Translations under genes and position numbers: made by a program
Notes under the pieces: generated by a model
The model's database searches: none
The model's input: only the letters and a program-made list of their open reading frames with translations
What the model was told of the DNA's origin: nothing
Part shown: positions 48,244 through 56,891 of the stretch, in pieces
How positions within the stretch are numbered: position 1 is the stretch's first letter
How the letters are laid out: each line of letters begins with the position of its first letter
DNA from: Blastococcus litoris
Lineage (GTDB): Bacteria > Actinomycetota > Actinomycetes > Mycobacteriales > Geodermatophilaceae
NCBI RefSeq assembly: GCF_003075095.1
Contig: NZ_QCZF01000001.1
Location: forward strand, 372,001-436,000
Reading direction: 5' to 3'
Length of the DNA: 64,000 nt

Positions 48244-49011
48244 TCACGCCGGCACGTCGTCCAGCAGACGGCCGCGCGCGATCAGCTCCGTGACGCCCCA
48301 GACGGCCAGCACCTGGGCGGCCAGGAGGCCGATCAGCACCAGCAGCTGCGCCGCGCCCGCTTCGAGCGGGCTGCCGCCGCCGAGCAGGACGCCGACGAAC
48401 GCGCCGGGCAGGGTCACCAGCCCGACCGTCCGCGTCTGGTCCAGCGGCGGCACGAGGGCGGTCGCCCCCGCCGGCCGGCCGACCAGCAGGACGGCGTCCC
48501 GGCGGAGCATCCCGAGGGCGAGCGCGGCCTCGACCTCGCCCCGGCGGGCGGTCAGCTCGTCGCGGAGCCGTCGTCCGGCCAGGGACGTCGCGGTCATCGC
48601 CCCGCCGATGAGGATGCCGGCCACCGGGATCACCGCCTCACCGCGCAGCGGCACCGCACCGCTGGCCAGGACGAGGGCGACGACGGGCAGGGCGCCGGCG
48701 ACGATCGGCAGCGCCGCGGGCAGCGCCCGGCGGCTCCCGCGCAGCCCCGCGCCGGTGATCCGGCCGGCGGAGGTCGCGGTCGCGACGGTCAGCATGAGCA
48801 CGACGAAGACGGCCGACAGCCACAGCGACCGCACCACCACGAGCAGGACCGCCGACACCAGGGCCAGCTGCACGGTGGCCCGCACCGCGGCGACCACGAC
48901 CGGGCGGTCCTGCCCGAGCCCCGAGAGCCGTCCGCCGACGGCGGCGAGCGCGGTCAGCACGACGAGGACCACGGCCAGCCGCGGGCCGAGGTCCACCACG
49001 GAGGCACCCAC
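48244..49011 (-). CDS. FetB-like (UPF0014) ABC permease without ATPase partner
   Basis: A 255-residue membrane protein with six to seven helices of the FetB/YbbM family, linked in E. coli to iron homeostasis and peroxide resistance together with the ATPase FetA. RATVQLALVSAVLLVVVRSLW, GRRLRDELTARRGEVEAALALGM and LDQTRTVGLVTLPGAFVGVLLGGGSPLEAGAAQLLVL are family blocks. No ATPase gene is adjacent on either side, so its partner, if any, is elsewhere. Confidence 0.88.
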   Translation of the reverse strand: MGASVVDLGPRLAVVLVVLTALAAVGGRLSGLGQDRPVVVAAVRATVQLALVSAVLLVVVRSLWLSAVFVVLMLTVATATSAGRITGAGLRGSRRALPAALPIVAGALPVVALVLASGAVPLRGEAVIPVAGILIGGAMTATSLAGRRLRDELTARRGEVEAALALGMLRRDAVLLVGRPAGATALVPPLDQTRTVGLVTLPGAFVGVLLGGGSPLEAGAAQLLVLIGLLAAQVLAVWGVTELIARGRLLDDVPA

Positions 49012-49065
49012 GGGGCGCCATCCTGCCGGGCAGGCGGCGGGTCCTCCGGCAGGAGGGGAGGGCGG

Positions 49066-49962
49066 TCAGGCCGACGCGGCGTCGCCCTCGCGTCGCCGGT
49101 GCACCGGGGGGATCAGGGCCATCGGTGACGTGCAGTGCCGCATGAGCCGCAGGTGCGAGCCGTCGAGCTTGCGGTGCAGCAGGCTGCCCGACCCGGCGCT
49201 GATCACCAGCAGCGGCGTCGGGCACGTGGCGGCGAGGAGGCGGTCGGCGCCGGCGTGCGGCATCTGCGTCCGGGTGACGGTCAGCTCCGGGTACCGCTCC
49301 CGCCACCGGTCGTCGTCGTCGACCCAGCCGGCGGCTGCCCCGCGTCCCGGGGTGCGGGTCTGGACCACCGTGAGGTCCCCGCCGTTCGCCCCGGCGGACT
49401 CGGCGGCGAAGGTGGCCACGGCCTCGTCGTCCTCCGGGGCGCCCACGCCCAGCACCGCGACCGTCGGCCGCCCGTTCGGCTCGCCGGACCTCGGGCGGGG
49501 GACCAGGACCACGGGCTGGGGCGAGCGGGCGGCCACCCGGACCGCCACGTTGGCGAGCACCAGCTCGTCGGGCGCGCCGGTCGCCAGGCTGCCCAGCACG
49601 ACGAGCTGCCCGGACGCTGCGGCGCGCAGCAGGGCGTCGGTCGGGTCACCCGGGACGACCTCGGTCGAGGCCTGGACGGCGGGATCGGTGTGCCGCGCGA
49701 CCGTGTAGGCCTGCGCGGTGATGCGCCGCGCCCGTGGCAGCTCGGGCGGCGGCGACCCGCCGCTGCGGGTGCCGAGGTAGGGCGCGGCGTGCAGCAGCCG
49801 CAGCGGGGCGTTGCGCCGGACCGCTTCCCGTGCGGCCCACCGCACGGCCCCGAGCCCCACCTCCGAGCCGTCGACCCCGACCACGATCTCGCGGGCGGAG
49901 CCGTCCTCCGTTGCTGCCGGGGCCGGTCCGCCGAGGGGAGCGGTGGGGGTCGAGGTCGTCAC
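49066..49962 (-). CDS. Tandem universal stress protein
   Basis: A 298-residue protein with two Usp domains. The first (about 23-160) begins REIVVGVDGSEVGLGAVRWAAREA and has GSLATGAPDELVLANVAVRVAARSPQPVVLVP, whose end resembles the ATP-binding G-2x-G-9x-G(S/T) motif. The second (about 165-295) is more divergent (PTVAVLGVGAPEDDEAVATFAAESA) and ends GSLLHRKLDGSHLRLMRHCTSPMALIPP. GTG at 49962 has GGAGG five bases upstream. Such proteins respond to starvation and redox stress; the ligand is not certain. Confidence 0.88.
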   Translation of the reverse strand: MTTSTPTAPLGGPAPAATEDGSAREIVVGVDGSEVGLGAVRWAAREAVRRNAPLRLLHAAPYLGTRSGGSPPPELPRARRITAQAYTVARHTDPAVQASTEVVPGDPTDALLRAAASGQLVVLGSLATGAPDELVLANVAVRVAARSPQPVVLVPRPRSGEPNGRPTVAVLGVGAPEDDEAVATFAAESAGANGGDLTVVQTRTPGRGAAAGWVDDDDRWRERYPELTVTRTQMPHAGADRLLAATCPTPLLVISAGSGSLLHRKLDGSHLRLMRHCTSPMALIPPVHRRREGDAASA

Positions 49963-50111
49963 GGGGCACCTCCGGGTGTCGGCTGGGTCCGCCTGCCCCC
50001 GAGCGTCCTCGTCCCCGCGGCGGGAGGGAAGACCTCCCGTGCCCGTGTGCAACGGCGTGGTGGCGCGGGTAGGGGGGAGGCTCTGTCCCACCGTCGCCCT
50101 GGAGGCCGACC

Positions 50112-50807
50112 GTGCCCGTCCGCGGACTCCTGGCCCGGCTGCTGCGGTGGCTGGGCGTGCTCTGCACCGGCGCCCTCGTCGTGCTGGGCGGTCTGGGGCT
50201 GCAACCGGCGGGACGGGTGGCGGTGGGTGTCGCCGGGCTGCTGGCCGGCTGCATCGCCGTCGGCATCACGCGGGACATCCCGCGGCACGACCGCCGGCCG
50301 GTCCTGGAATCCGCCGTCCAGGCTGCCGGGTGGACCGTGGGTGGCCTGCTGGCGCTGGCCGGCGTCGCGGTCCTGACCGGTGGCGTCGTCGCCGTCCTGA
50401 CCGGTGTCCTGGCGGTGGGCGCGTGGCTGCTGGTCCGGGTCGCGGGTTCCTCCCGGCGGCACGGTCGGGCGCCCGGAGGTGCGTCCGGGGCCGAGGTGCT
50501 GCGGCTCCCGGTGGATCCCCAGCCCTCGCCCGGTGCCGCGGGCACCAGCCTCTCCTCGCTGTCCACGCCGGCGCTCGGACGGGAGTGGATCCGCACCACC
50601 GCAGCCCTGGGAGCCCAGCTGAGCCCGGTCGAGCGCCAGGCGCTCGTCCGGCGCCGCGAGGAGACGCTCGACGAGCTCGAGCGGCGCGACCCGGCGGGCT
50701 TCGCGCGCTGGCTCGCCGAGGGGCCGGCCCTGGGCACCGATCCCGCCGACTACGTCCAGGGGCGGCCCGTGCAGGGCGACCCGGCCGCCGGCACCGACGC
50801 CGCCTGA
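50112..50807 (+). CDS. Membrane protein of unknown function
   Basis: A 231-residue protein with four likely membrane helices in the first 110 residues (around 13-30, 36-51, 71-87 and 90-111). The cytoplasmic tail includes the helix SPVERQALVRRREETLDELERRDPAGFARWLAEGPALGTDPADYVQG, which is well conserved in appearance and could bind a partner. No known domain is recognised. The gene is divergent from the Usp gene, and a tRNA-Thr lies 77 bp downstream. Confidence 0.7.
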   Translation: MPVRGLLARLLRWLGVLCTGALVVLGGLGLQPAGRVAVGVAGLLAGCIAVGITRDIPRHDRRPVLESAVQAAGWTVGGLLALAGVAVLTGGVVAVLTGVLAVGAWLLVRVAGSSRRHGRAPGGASGAEVLRLPVDPQPSPGAAGTSLSSLSTPALGREWIRTTAALGAQLSPVERQALVRRREETLDELERRDPAGFARWLAEGPALGTDPADYVQGRPVQGDPAAGTDAA

Positions 50808-50884
50808 GGGCGATGGGCAGCTGATGCCACCCCGTTGCCGCCCGGGGCGGTCCCTATCCTTGGGCCGGGACTCGTTCCCAGGCC

Positions 50885-50957
50885 GCCGACGTGGCGCAAT
50901 TGGTAGCGCACCCGACTTGTAATCGGGCGGTTAGGGGTTCAAGTCCCCTCGTCGGCT
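50885..50957 (+). tRNA. tRNA-Thr (anticodon UGU)
   Basis: A 73-nt cloverleaf. Acceptor stem GCCGACG pairs with CGTCGGC, discriminator T at 50957. The anticodon stem CCCGA/TCGGG encloses CTTGTAA, anticodon TGT at 50918-50920. The T arm is AGGGGTTCAAGTCCCCT. It decodes ACA and possibly ACG codons. CCA is not encoded. Confidence 0.95.
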
Positions 50958-51045
50958 CCGCTGTCGCCGTGCGCGTGCACGCCGTCCGGCCCCGAAGGGC
51001 AGGAAGAACCTGGACGACCCGCATCCGCGCAGGCAGGATGTCGGG

Positions 51046-53808
51046 GTGATCGGGGTGGGGGTCCCCTACGTCGGGCGGGCGCACCATCGGGCGACCGTCG
51101 CTGCCGCGTTCGCAGAACCCGGCCACGTCGTCCTGATCTGCGGCGAGGCGGGCGTCGGCAAGTCCTCCCTCGTGGCCGCCGAGCGCGTCGGGGCCGCCAC
51201 CGAGGTCGTCGAGGGCGCGTGCCTGCAGCTCGCCGGGCAGCCGCTGCCGCTGGCGGCGCTCGAGATGATCTTCGACGCGCGGGGCGGCTGGCCGGACGCC
51301 TCCGACGGCGCCGAGCAGTCGGCCGAGGAGCGGCTGCGGGCCATCCGGCGCTGGGCCGACGCGCTCGCGCCGGCCGGGTCCCCGACGGCCACCATCGTCA
51401 TCGACGACCTGCAGTGGGCCGACGAGACGACCTGCGACTTCCTCGTCTACCTCGCCGTCCAGGCGCGGCGCCGCGGGGTGAGCCTCGTGCTGACGCTGCG
51501 CGACGACGAGGAACCGCACCTGGCCCGCGTGCAGGAGGCGGTCGCCGAGCTCACCCGGATCCCCGGTGCGACCTGCATGGAGCTGCAGCGGCTCGACCGC
51601 GAGGAGACCCGGGAGCTGGTCGCCGCGCTCACCGGGGACGCCACCGTCGACGCCGACACCTGGTACGAGCAGACCCAGGGCCACCCCTACCTGCTGGGCG
51701 AGCTGGTGAAGGACCCCGGGTCGCGGCGGGTCACCGACATGCTGCTCGCGCGGGTGCGCCGCCTCGGCCCCGACGCCGCCGCCCTCGTCCGCGCCGCCGC
51801 CGTCTTCGGCCTGTGGGTGTCCGACGAGCACCTCTTCCGGGCGTCGGCGCTGCCGCCGGAGCGCTACGGCGCGGCCGTCCGCGAGGCCGTCGGCGCCGGG
51901 GTGCTCGTCGTCCAGGGCGCCGACTACGCCTTCCGGCACAGCCTCATGTGCGACGCGGTGCTCGGCCAGCTGCTCCCGTTCGAGCGGCGCGACCTGCACG
52001 GCCGGGCGGCCCACGCGCTCGCCGAGGACCGGTCGGACGACGTCGTGACGGCGGCCGCGGTGAGCGTGCACTGGGAGGCGGCCGGCGCGCAGGCCCAGGC
52101 AGCCGAGTGGAGCCTGCGGGCAGCACGCAGCACCCGGCGGCTCAACGCCTACGCCGAGTCCTGGGCGCACTACCGCCGCGCGCTGCAGTTCGGGCGGCCG
52201 GACGCCGAGGGCGACCTCGACCTGGCGCTGGAGGCCGCCGGTGTCGCCCGGCTCGCGGGTGATCCGGCCGCGGCGGTCACCCTGCTGGACCGGGCGCTGC
52301 AGGCCCCGGGCATCCCGGCGCCGGACCGCGTGAGCGCGCTCGAACGCCTGGGCTGCTTCCTCTGGGAGGCCGGGCACACCAGCCGCAGCCGCGCGGCGTA
52401 CGCGCAGGCCGCGGAGGCGCTCGACGCCGAGGTGACCGCCTGCCACGCCCAGGTCTGGGGCGCCCAGGCGCGCGCGGCGTTCATCATGGCCGAGTTCGAC
52501 GACGCCGTCGGGTACGCGGAGCGGTCGGTCGCGGCCGCGCGCGAGCACGGCACGACGGCGGTCCTGGCCGACGCGCTGACCACCCGCGGCGCGGCGGCGG
52601 CGTTCCGCGGGGACCCGTCGGGTCTCGACGTGATCCGCGAGGGCGTGCGGCTGGCGCGGGACGTCGAGGACCACGCGGTGCTCTGCCGCAGCTACGCGAA
52701 CCTGATGATCGCCTACGAGTACTCGGGCATGCCGGCGGAGGCGTGCGCCGCCGCGCTCGAAGGGCTGCGCATCCTGCCGGAGTACGGCCTGGAGCTGGCG
52801 GTCGGCTCCGCGCTCGCCTGCAACGCGACCAACATGCTGCGCCGCCGCGGTCAGTACGAGCGCTGCGAGGAGGTGCTCGCCGAGCTCCTCGACGGGCGGG
52901 TCACGCAGGGGCAGGGGCTGCACCTCCACCTCGAGCGCGCCGAGCTGCGGCTGGCCACGGGCGACACCGAGGGGGCGCGGGCCAGCCTGGCCGCCGCCGA
53001 TCCGCTGCGCGACGTCGACGAGCCCACCGTCGTCGCGGCGATCGCGACGGTGACGGCTGCCTTGCTGGCCCGGGAGGGGGATCACGCCGGCTGCCACCGC
53101 GTCGTCGTCGAGGCCCTCGACCGCCTGGCGCAGACGCAGGACTCGGCGTTCCAGACCGAGCTGCTCGTCATCGGGCTGCGCAACGAGGCCGACCGCCGCG
53201 GGCCGGTGCCCGGGCGGGCGGACCCGGCGGCCGAGGCGCGCCTCGCGGCGCTGGAGGAGGAGCTGGACCGGCTCGCCCCGGCCGACGACGACGACCAGGG
53301 CCAGGCGGCCGACCACCGGACGGCGCGCAACGAGCGGGACCGGGCCCGTGGTGCGGACACCGCGGAGGGCTGGGCGGCGTCGGTGGACCTGTGGCGGGCC
53401 GTCGACCGACCGCTGGAGGAGGCGTACTGCCTGTTCCGCCAGGCCGAGTGCCACGTGGGGGAGAAGCGCCGCGACCGCGCGTCCGCCGCGGCGTCCGCGG
53501 CCAGGGAGATCGCCGAGCGGCTGGGCGCGGCCCCGCTGCTGGCCGAGATCGACGGGCTGCTCGCCCGCACCCGGCTGTCGGCGGCGCCGGCGCCGCGCAC
53601 GCCGGCCGAGGACCGGCCCTACGGGCTGACCGAACGGGAGCACGAGGTGTGGGAGATGCTCGGCACCGGGGCGACCAACCGGCAGATCGCCCGCAGCCTG
53701 TTCATCAGCGAGCGGACCGTCGGCGTCCACGTGTCCCGCGTGCTGCACAAGCTCCAGGTCAGCAACCGTGGACAAGCAGCGGCACTCGCCGCCAGAGTGG
53801 CCCGGTAA
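51046..53808 (+). CDS. Large LuxR-family ATPase transcriptional regulator (LAL type)
   Basis: A 920-residue regulator. The N-terminal AAA/NACHT-like ATPase has Walker A G33-EAGVGKS-S41 and Walker B TIVIDDLQWAD. A long region of TPR-like helices (about 340-830) follows, used in this family for ligand or protein sensing. The C-terminal LuxR helix-turn-helix (YGLTEREHEVWEMLGTGATNRQIARSLFISERTVGVHVSRVLHKL) binds DNA. GTG at 51046. The signal is unknown. A 64-residue acidic protein gene follows 28 bp after the stop. Confidence 0.92.
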   Translation: MIGVGVPYVGRAHHRATVAAAFAEPGHVVLICGEAGVGKSSLVAAERVGAATEVVEGACLQLAGQPLPLAALEMIFDARGGWPDASDGAEQSAEERLRAIRRWADALAPAGSPTATIVIDDLQWADETTCDFLVYLAVQARRRGVSLVLTLRDDEEPHLARVQEAVAELTRIPGATCMELQRLDREETRELVAALTGDATVDADTWYEQTQGHPYLLGELVKDPGSRRVTDMLLARVRRLGPDAAALVRAAAVFGLWVSDEHLFRASALPPERYGAAVREAVGAGVLVVQGADYAFRHSLMCDAVLGQLLPFERRDLHGRAAHALAEDRSDDVVTAAAVSVHWEAAGAQAQAAEWSLRAARSTRRLNAYAESWAHYRRALQFGRPDAEGDLDLALEAAGVARLAGDPAAAVTLLDRALQAPGIPAPDRVSALERLGCFLWEAGHTSRSRAAYAQAAEALDAEVTACHAQVWGAQARAAFIMAEFDDAVGYAERSVAAAREHGTTAVLADALTTRGAAAAFRGDPSGLDVIREGVRLARDVEDHAVLCRSYANLMIAYEYSGMPAEACAAALEGLRILPEYGLELAVGSALACNATNMLRRRGQYERCEEVLAELLDGRVTQGQGLHLHLERAELRLATGDTEGARASLAAADPLRDVDEPTVVAAIATVTAALLAREGDHAGCHRVVVEALDRLAQTQDSAFQTELLVIGLRNEADRRGPVPGRADPAAEARLAALEEELDRLAPADDDDQGQAADHRTARNERDRARGADTAEGWAASVDLWRAVDRPLEEAYCLFRQAECHVGEKRRDRASAAASAAREIAERLGAAPLLAEIDGLLARTRLSAAPAPRTPAEDRPYGLTEREHEVWEMLGTGATNRQIARSLFISERTVGVHVSRVLHKLQVSNRGQAAALAARVAR

Positions 53809-53836
53809 CCCGGTTCCCACCTGCGGAAGGACGCCG

Positions 53837-54031
53837 ATGTCGCCCGTGAAGTTCTCGCTGACCAAGCCCGGTGACGACCGGGAGGACAACGTCGAGTTCG
53901 ACGACGACGACCTCGTGGGCGAGCTCCGCGAGGTGGTGGACGCCACCCCGGACCTGACCTTCGAGGGTGCGCTGCGCGAGGGCATCAAGCACGTCGTCGC
54001 CAAGCGGCGCCCCGGCGGTGGCCAGCAGTAG
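53837..54031 (+). CDS. Small acidic protein of unknown function
   Basis: A 64-residue protein from ATG at 53837, with GGAAGGA upstream; it begins MSPVKFSLTKPGDDRED. The middle is acidic (NVEFDDDDLVGELREVV) and a short amphipathic helix (FEGALREGIKHVVAKRR) ends the fold. It has no signal peptide or membrane helix. It lies 28 bp after the LuxR-type regulator and ends 3 bp before the convergent sigma factor stop. The family is not recognised; the strong ribosome site supports it as real. Confidence 0.65.
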   Translation: MSPVKFSLTKPGDDREDNVEFDDDDLVGELREVVDATPDLTFEGALREGIKHVVAKRRPGGGQQ

Positions 54032-54034
54032 CGC

Positions 54035-54643
54035 TCAGCGGAGGCTCGGCTCCAGCTGGGCCCGCAGGGTCTTCACCGCGCGACCCCGCAGCGGGCCGAG
54101 GCTGCCGCGCGGGATGCCCAGCTCCTGGCTGAGCGCGTCGTAGGACTCCGGCTCGCGCAGCAGCGCCTGCACGATCCGGCGCTGGGTGTCGGGCAGCTTC
54201 TCCACGGCCCGGTCGAGGGCCTCGCGGAGCTCCTGCTCCATGAGCGCCGCCGCCATGTCCGGGTCGTGGGGCGCGACCTGCTCGGCGACGTCCTCGGTGG
54301 GGACGGCGCGCTGCTGGGCCCGCAGGATGGCCAGCGCCTCGCGTCGCGCGGTGGTGGACAGCCAGCCCGGGAGGCAGGCCGGGTCGTTGATGCGGGCGGC
54401 GTTGCGGAGCAGCAGGACCCACGTGCGCTGCACGGCCTCGTCGACGTCGGAGTCGCTGCGCAGGACGACGCGGGCGGCGGAGCGCAGCAGGCCCTCGTAC
54501 CGCCGGACCGTCTGCTGCCACGCGGCGTCGTCGCCTGCGGCGAGCGCCTGCAGGTGCCGGCGGTCCACGACCGGGAGGTCGGTCCGGTCGGCCCGCCGCG
54601 GCGCGGGGATCGCGGGGGCGGGGGCGAGGGCGAGAGCGGTCAT
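54035..54643 (-). CDS. RNA polymerase sigma factor, ECF type
   Basis: A 202-residue sigma-70 family factor. ATG at 54643 follows GAAGGAG; longer upstream frames are not conserved-looking. Region 2 is LQALAAGDDAAWQQTVRRYEGLLRSAARVVL then DVDEAVQRTWVLLLRNAARI, with LPGWLSTTARREALAILR. Region 4 is LPDTQRRIVQALLREPESYDALSQELGIPRGSLGPLRGRAVKTLR. No anti-sigma gene is adjacent. An inverted repeat lies 17 bp upstream of its start codon, and dodecin is the divergent neighbour. Confidence 0.9.
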   Translation of the reverse strand: MTALALAPAPAIPAPRRADRTDLPVVDRRHLQALAAGDDAAWQQTVRRYEGLLRSAARVVLRSDSDVDEAVQRTWVLLLRNAARINDPACLPGWLSTTARREALAILRAQQRAVPTEDVAEQVAPHDPDMAAALMEQELREALDRAVEKLPDTQRRIVQALLREPESYDALSQELGIPRGSLGPLRGRAVKTLRAQLEPSLR

Positions 54644-54660
54644 CGGGGGGCTCCTTCGAG

Positions 54661-54676
54661 GTCGTTCGGGAACGAC
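54661..54676. promoter_or_regulatory. Inverted repeat GTCGTTC-GG-GAACGAC upstream of the sigma factor
   Basis: A perfect 7-2-7 inverted repeat begins 17 bp before the sigma factor start codon. It has the look of an operator, possibly autoregulatory. It is not the GAAC-N4-GTTC LexA box, because the half-sites are in the opposite order. Confidence 0.4.
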
Positions 54677-54740
54677 TCGAAGACTTCTGCGACCGGACTC
54701 CCGCCAAATCCGTCGGACGACGTATTCGGCGCCTTCAGAA

Positions 54741-54752
54741 CTACGTACGTAG
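54741..54752. promoter_or_regulatory. CTACGTACGTAG palindrome in the sigma-dodecin gap
   Basis: A 12-bp perfect palindrome in the 169-bp divergent gap. Its half TACGTAGG (54746-54753) recurs at 54798-54805, where it overlaps the dodecin ribosome site. The 52-bp spacing is five helical turns. Function unknown; an operator pair is possible. Confidence 0.35.
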
Positions 54753-54812
54753 GCACCGACCCCGGGCGCGTGCCAGGGTTCGACGACCGTCCCGGCATAC
54801 GTAGGAGGCACC

Positions 54813-55019
54813 GTGAGCGACCACGTGTACAGGCTGAGCGAGATCGTCGGCAGCAGCCCGGTCAGTGTCGACGAGGCGATCCGCAACGCCATCGCCAAGG
54901 CGTCGCAGACGGTGCGCAACATCGAGTGGTTCGAGGCGCAGGAGATCCGCGGCCAGGTGGTCGACGGCGCCGTCGCCTACTTCCAGGTCGCCGTCAAGAT
55001 CGGCTTCCGCGTCGACTGA
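54813..55019 (+). CDS. Dodecin family flavin-binding protein
   Basis: A 68-residue protein with the dodecin fold, a dodecamer that stores or buffers flavins. VYRLSEIVGSSPVSVDEAIRNAIAKASQTVRNIEWFEAQEIRGQV includes the tryptophan (W39) that stacks on the isoalloxazine ring. The ending AVAYFQVAVKIGFRVD is standard. GTG at 54813 has GTAGGAGG upstream. It is divergent from the sigma factor. Confidence 0.95.
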   Translation: MSDHVYRLSEIVGSSPVSVDEAIRNAIAKASQTVRNIEWFEAQEIRGQVVDGAVAYFQVAVKIGFRVD

Positions 55020-55031
55020 CGGGTCCGCGCC

Positions 55032-55430
55032 TCAGTCGAAGCTGCCCGCGCCGTCCCGGCGGTAGGGGGAGGAGCGCTCGACGCGCGCCCGGTCGCTCCG
55101 CTCGGCGCGCAGCCGTGCCGCCGTCCCCGGCGGGTACCCGGCCTTCGTCGCCCGGTGCTCGATCGTCTCGGTCATGAACGCGATCGAGAAGAGCAGGCCG
55201 AGCAGCAGGCCGCCCGCAGCGGCCGACGCCCGGTAGGCGAACGGCACCGGGACGACGACGAGGCACAGGACCAGGAGCGGCAGCAGCTGGACCACGGCGC
55301 GCGCGAGGTGCCGCCAGATCCAGGTGCGCCCGGTCGTGTCCGCGAGCACCCACGGGGACAGCTCGCGCGGCAGCCCGCCGCCGAGGGCGTACCAGACCCA
55401 CTGAGCGGGGTTGGGGCGCTGCGAGCTCAC
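55032..55430 (-). CDS. DUF5313 membrane protein
   Basis: A 132-residue protein. The N-terminal RPNPAQWVWYALGGGLPRELSPWVLADTTGRTWIWRHLARA is the DUF5313 signature. Two helices follow (about 45-64 and 72-90), then a cytoplasmic basic tail with TIEHRATKAGYPPGTAARLRAER. No catalytic motif is evident and the function is unknown. It starts at 55430, with GTG, and converges on dodecin. Confidence 0.85.
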   Translation of the reverse strand: MSSQRPNPAQWVWYALGGGLPRELSPWVLADTTGRTWIWRHLARAVVQLLPLLVLCLVVVPVPFAYRASAAAGGLLLGLLFSIAFMTETIEHRATKAGYPPGTAARLRAERSDRARVERSSPYRRDGAGSFD

Positions 55431-55516
55431 GACCCGACGGTAGGCCGCATCCGCGCGCCGTTGCCCCCGGGCGGGCGCGGGTGCACACTCCCGGCACCGT
55501 CCTCCAGGAGGTTCCC

Positions 55517-55948
55517 GTGCAGATCAGCCAGTTGCTGCGGCACAAGGGCCGCGAGATCGCCACCATCGACGCGGCGGAGAGCGTCCGGACCGCGCTCGCC
55601 CTGCTGGCGGAGAAGGGCATCGGCGCGCTGGTGGTCTCCTCCGACGGCCGCCGCATCGACGGCATCGTCTCCGAGCGGGACGTCGCGCGGGGGCTGCACG
55701 CCCGCGGCGCCGGTCTGCTCGCCGAACCCGTCTCGAGCGTGATGACGGCGGAGGTGCACACCTGCCCGCCCGAGGCGAGCGTGCACGACCTCGCGCGCAC
55801 GATGACCGACAAGCGGGTGCGCCACGTCCCCGTCGTCGTCGACGGCGAGCTGGTGGGCATCGTCTCCATCGGCGACGTCGTCAAGGCGCGGCTCGACGAG
55901 CTCGAGGAGGAGCGCCGGCAGCTGGTCGACTACATCCAGACCCCCTGA
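55517..55948 (+). CDS. Tandem CBS-domain protein
   Basis: A 143-residue protein made of two CBS domains (about 8-65 and 76-130), which bind adenosine nucleotides and often act as energy sensors. The first contains TALALLAEKGIGALVVSSDGRRIDGIVSERDVARGL, the second VHDLARTMTDKRVRHVPVVVDGELVGIVSIGDVV. GTG at 55517 has GGAGG five bases upstream and is preferred over ATG-like starts further out. The helical tail DELEEERRQLVDYIQTP may bind a partner. The output is unknown. Confidence 0.9.
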   Translation: MQISQLLRHKGREIATIDAAESVRTALALLAEKGIGALVVSSDGRRIDGIVSERDVARGLHARGAGLLAEPVSSVMTAEVHTCPPEASVHDLARTMTDKRVRHVPVVVDGELVGIVSIGDVVKARLDELEEERRQLVDYIQTP

Positions 55949-55973
55949 CGGCGGCGCCGCGTACGGTGCGGCC

Positions 55974-56891
55974 GTGGACGAGCGTCGCCTGGGGGTGGTC
56001 TCCGGGCTCGGCGCCTACGCGCTGTGGGGACTGTTCCCTCTCTACTTCCCCCTGCTGGAGCCGGCCGGGGGGCTGGAGATCGTCGCCCACCGGGTGCTCT
56101 GGTCCCTGCTCTTCGTCGGGATCCTGCTCACCGCCGTGCGCCGCTGGGGGCAGGTACGGGCGCTGGTGACCGACCGGCGCCGGCTGCTGGTGCTGCTCGG
56201 TGCGGCGGTCCTCATCGCGGCCAACTGGCTGATCTTCGTCCTGGCCGTGAACGCCGGGCACGTCGTGGAGACCTCGCTCGGCTACTTCATCAACCCGCTG
56301 GTCAGCGTCGTGCTCGGGGTCGTCGTCTTCAGCGAACGGCTCCGGCCGCTCCAGTGGGCCGCCGTCGGCATCGCCGCCGTCGCCGTCCTGGTCCTGACCC
56401 TCGACTACGGGCGGCCGCCCTGGATCGCCCTCGGTCTGGCGCTGACGTTCGCCCTGTACGGCCTGATGAAGAAGCTGGTCCGCACGGAGGCGGCGCCCGG
56501 CCTGTTCGTCGAGACCGCGCTGGTCGCGGTCCCGGCGGCAGCGGTGCTGGCGGTGCTCCACTCCTCCGGCGACGGCACGTTCGCCAACGCCGGCACGGGC
56601 CACGCGCTGCTGCTGGTCAGCTCCGGTGTCGCGACGGCGGTGCCGCTCCTGCTCTTCGCCGCGGCCGCCCGCCGGATCCCGCTGTCGACGGTGGGGCTGC
56701 TGCAGTACCTGACGCCCTCCATGCAGCTGGCGATCGGCGTCTTCGTGAACGGCGAGCCGATGCCGCCGGCCCGCCTGGCCGGTTTCGCGATCGTCTGGGT
56801 GGCCCTGGCGGTCTTCACCGTCGACACCCTGCGACACGCCCGGGCGTCGAGCCGCCGGGCGGCCGCCGAGGTGGTCCCGGCCGGTCTCTGA
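55974..56891 (+). CDS. rarD: EamA-family transporter, RarD type
   Basis: A 305-residue drug/metabolite transporter with ten membrane helices. GLGAYALWGLFPLYFPLLEPAGGLEIVAHRVLWSLLFV is the RarD N-terminal signature, and AANWLIFVLAVNAGHVVETSLGYFINPLVSVVLGVVVFSERL the central one. E. coli RarD was linked to chloramphenicol resistance, but the physiological substrate is unknown. GTG at 55974 lies 25 bp after the CBS gene. Confidence 0.92.
   Translation: MDERRLGVVSGLGAYALWGLFPLYFPLLEPAGGLEIVAHRVLWSLLFVGILLTAVRRWGQVRALVTDRRRLLVLLGAAVLIAANWLIFVLAVNAGHVVETSLGYFINPLVSVVLGVVVFSERLRPLQWAAVGIAAVAVLVLTLDYGRPPWIALGLALTFALYGLMKKLVRTEAAPGLFVETALVAVPAAAVLAVLHSSGDGTFANAGTGHALLLVSSGVATAVPLLLFAAAARRIPLSTVGLLQYLTPSMQLAIGVFVNGEPMPPARLAGFAIVWVALAVFTVDTLRHARASSRRAAAEVVPAGL

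Noticed and set aside
54661-54676. LexA (SOS) box before the sigma factor
   Set aside because: The half-sites are GTTC..GAAC with a 2-nt spacer, the reverse of the actinobacterial GAAC-N4-GTTC box.
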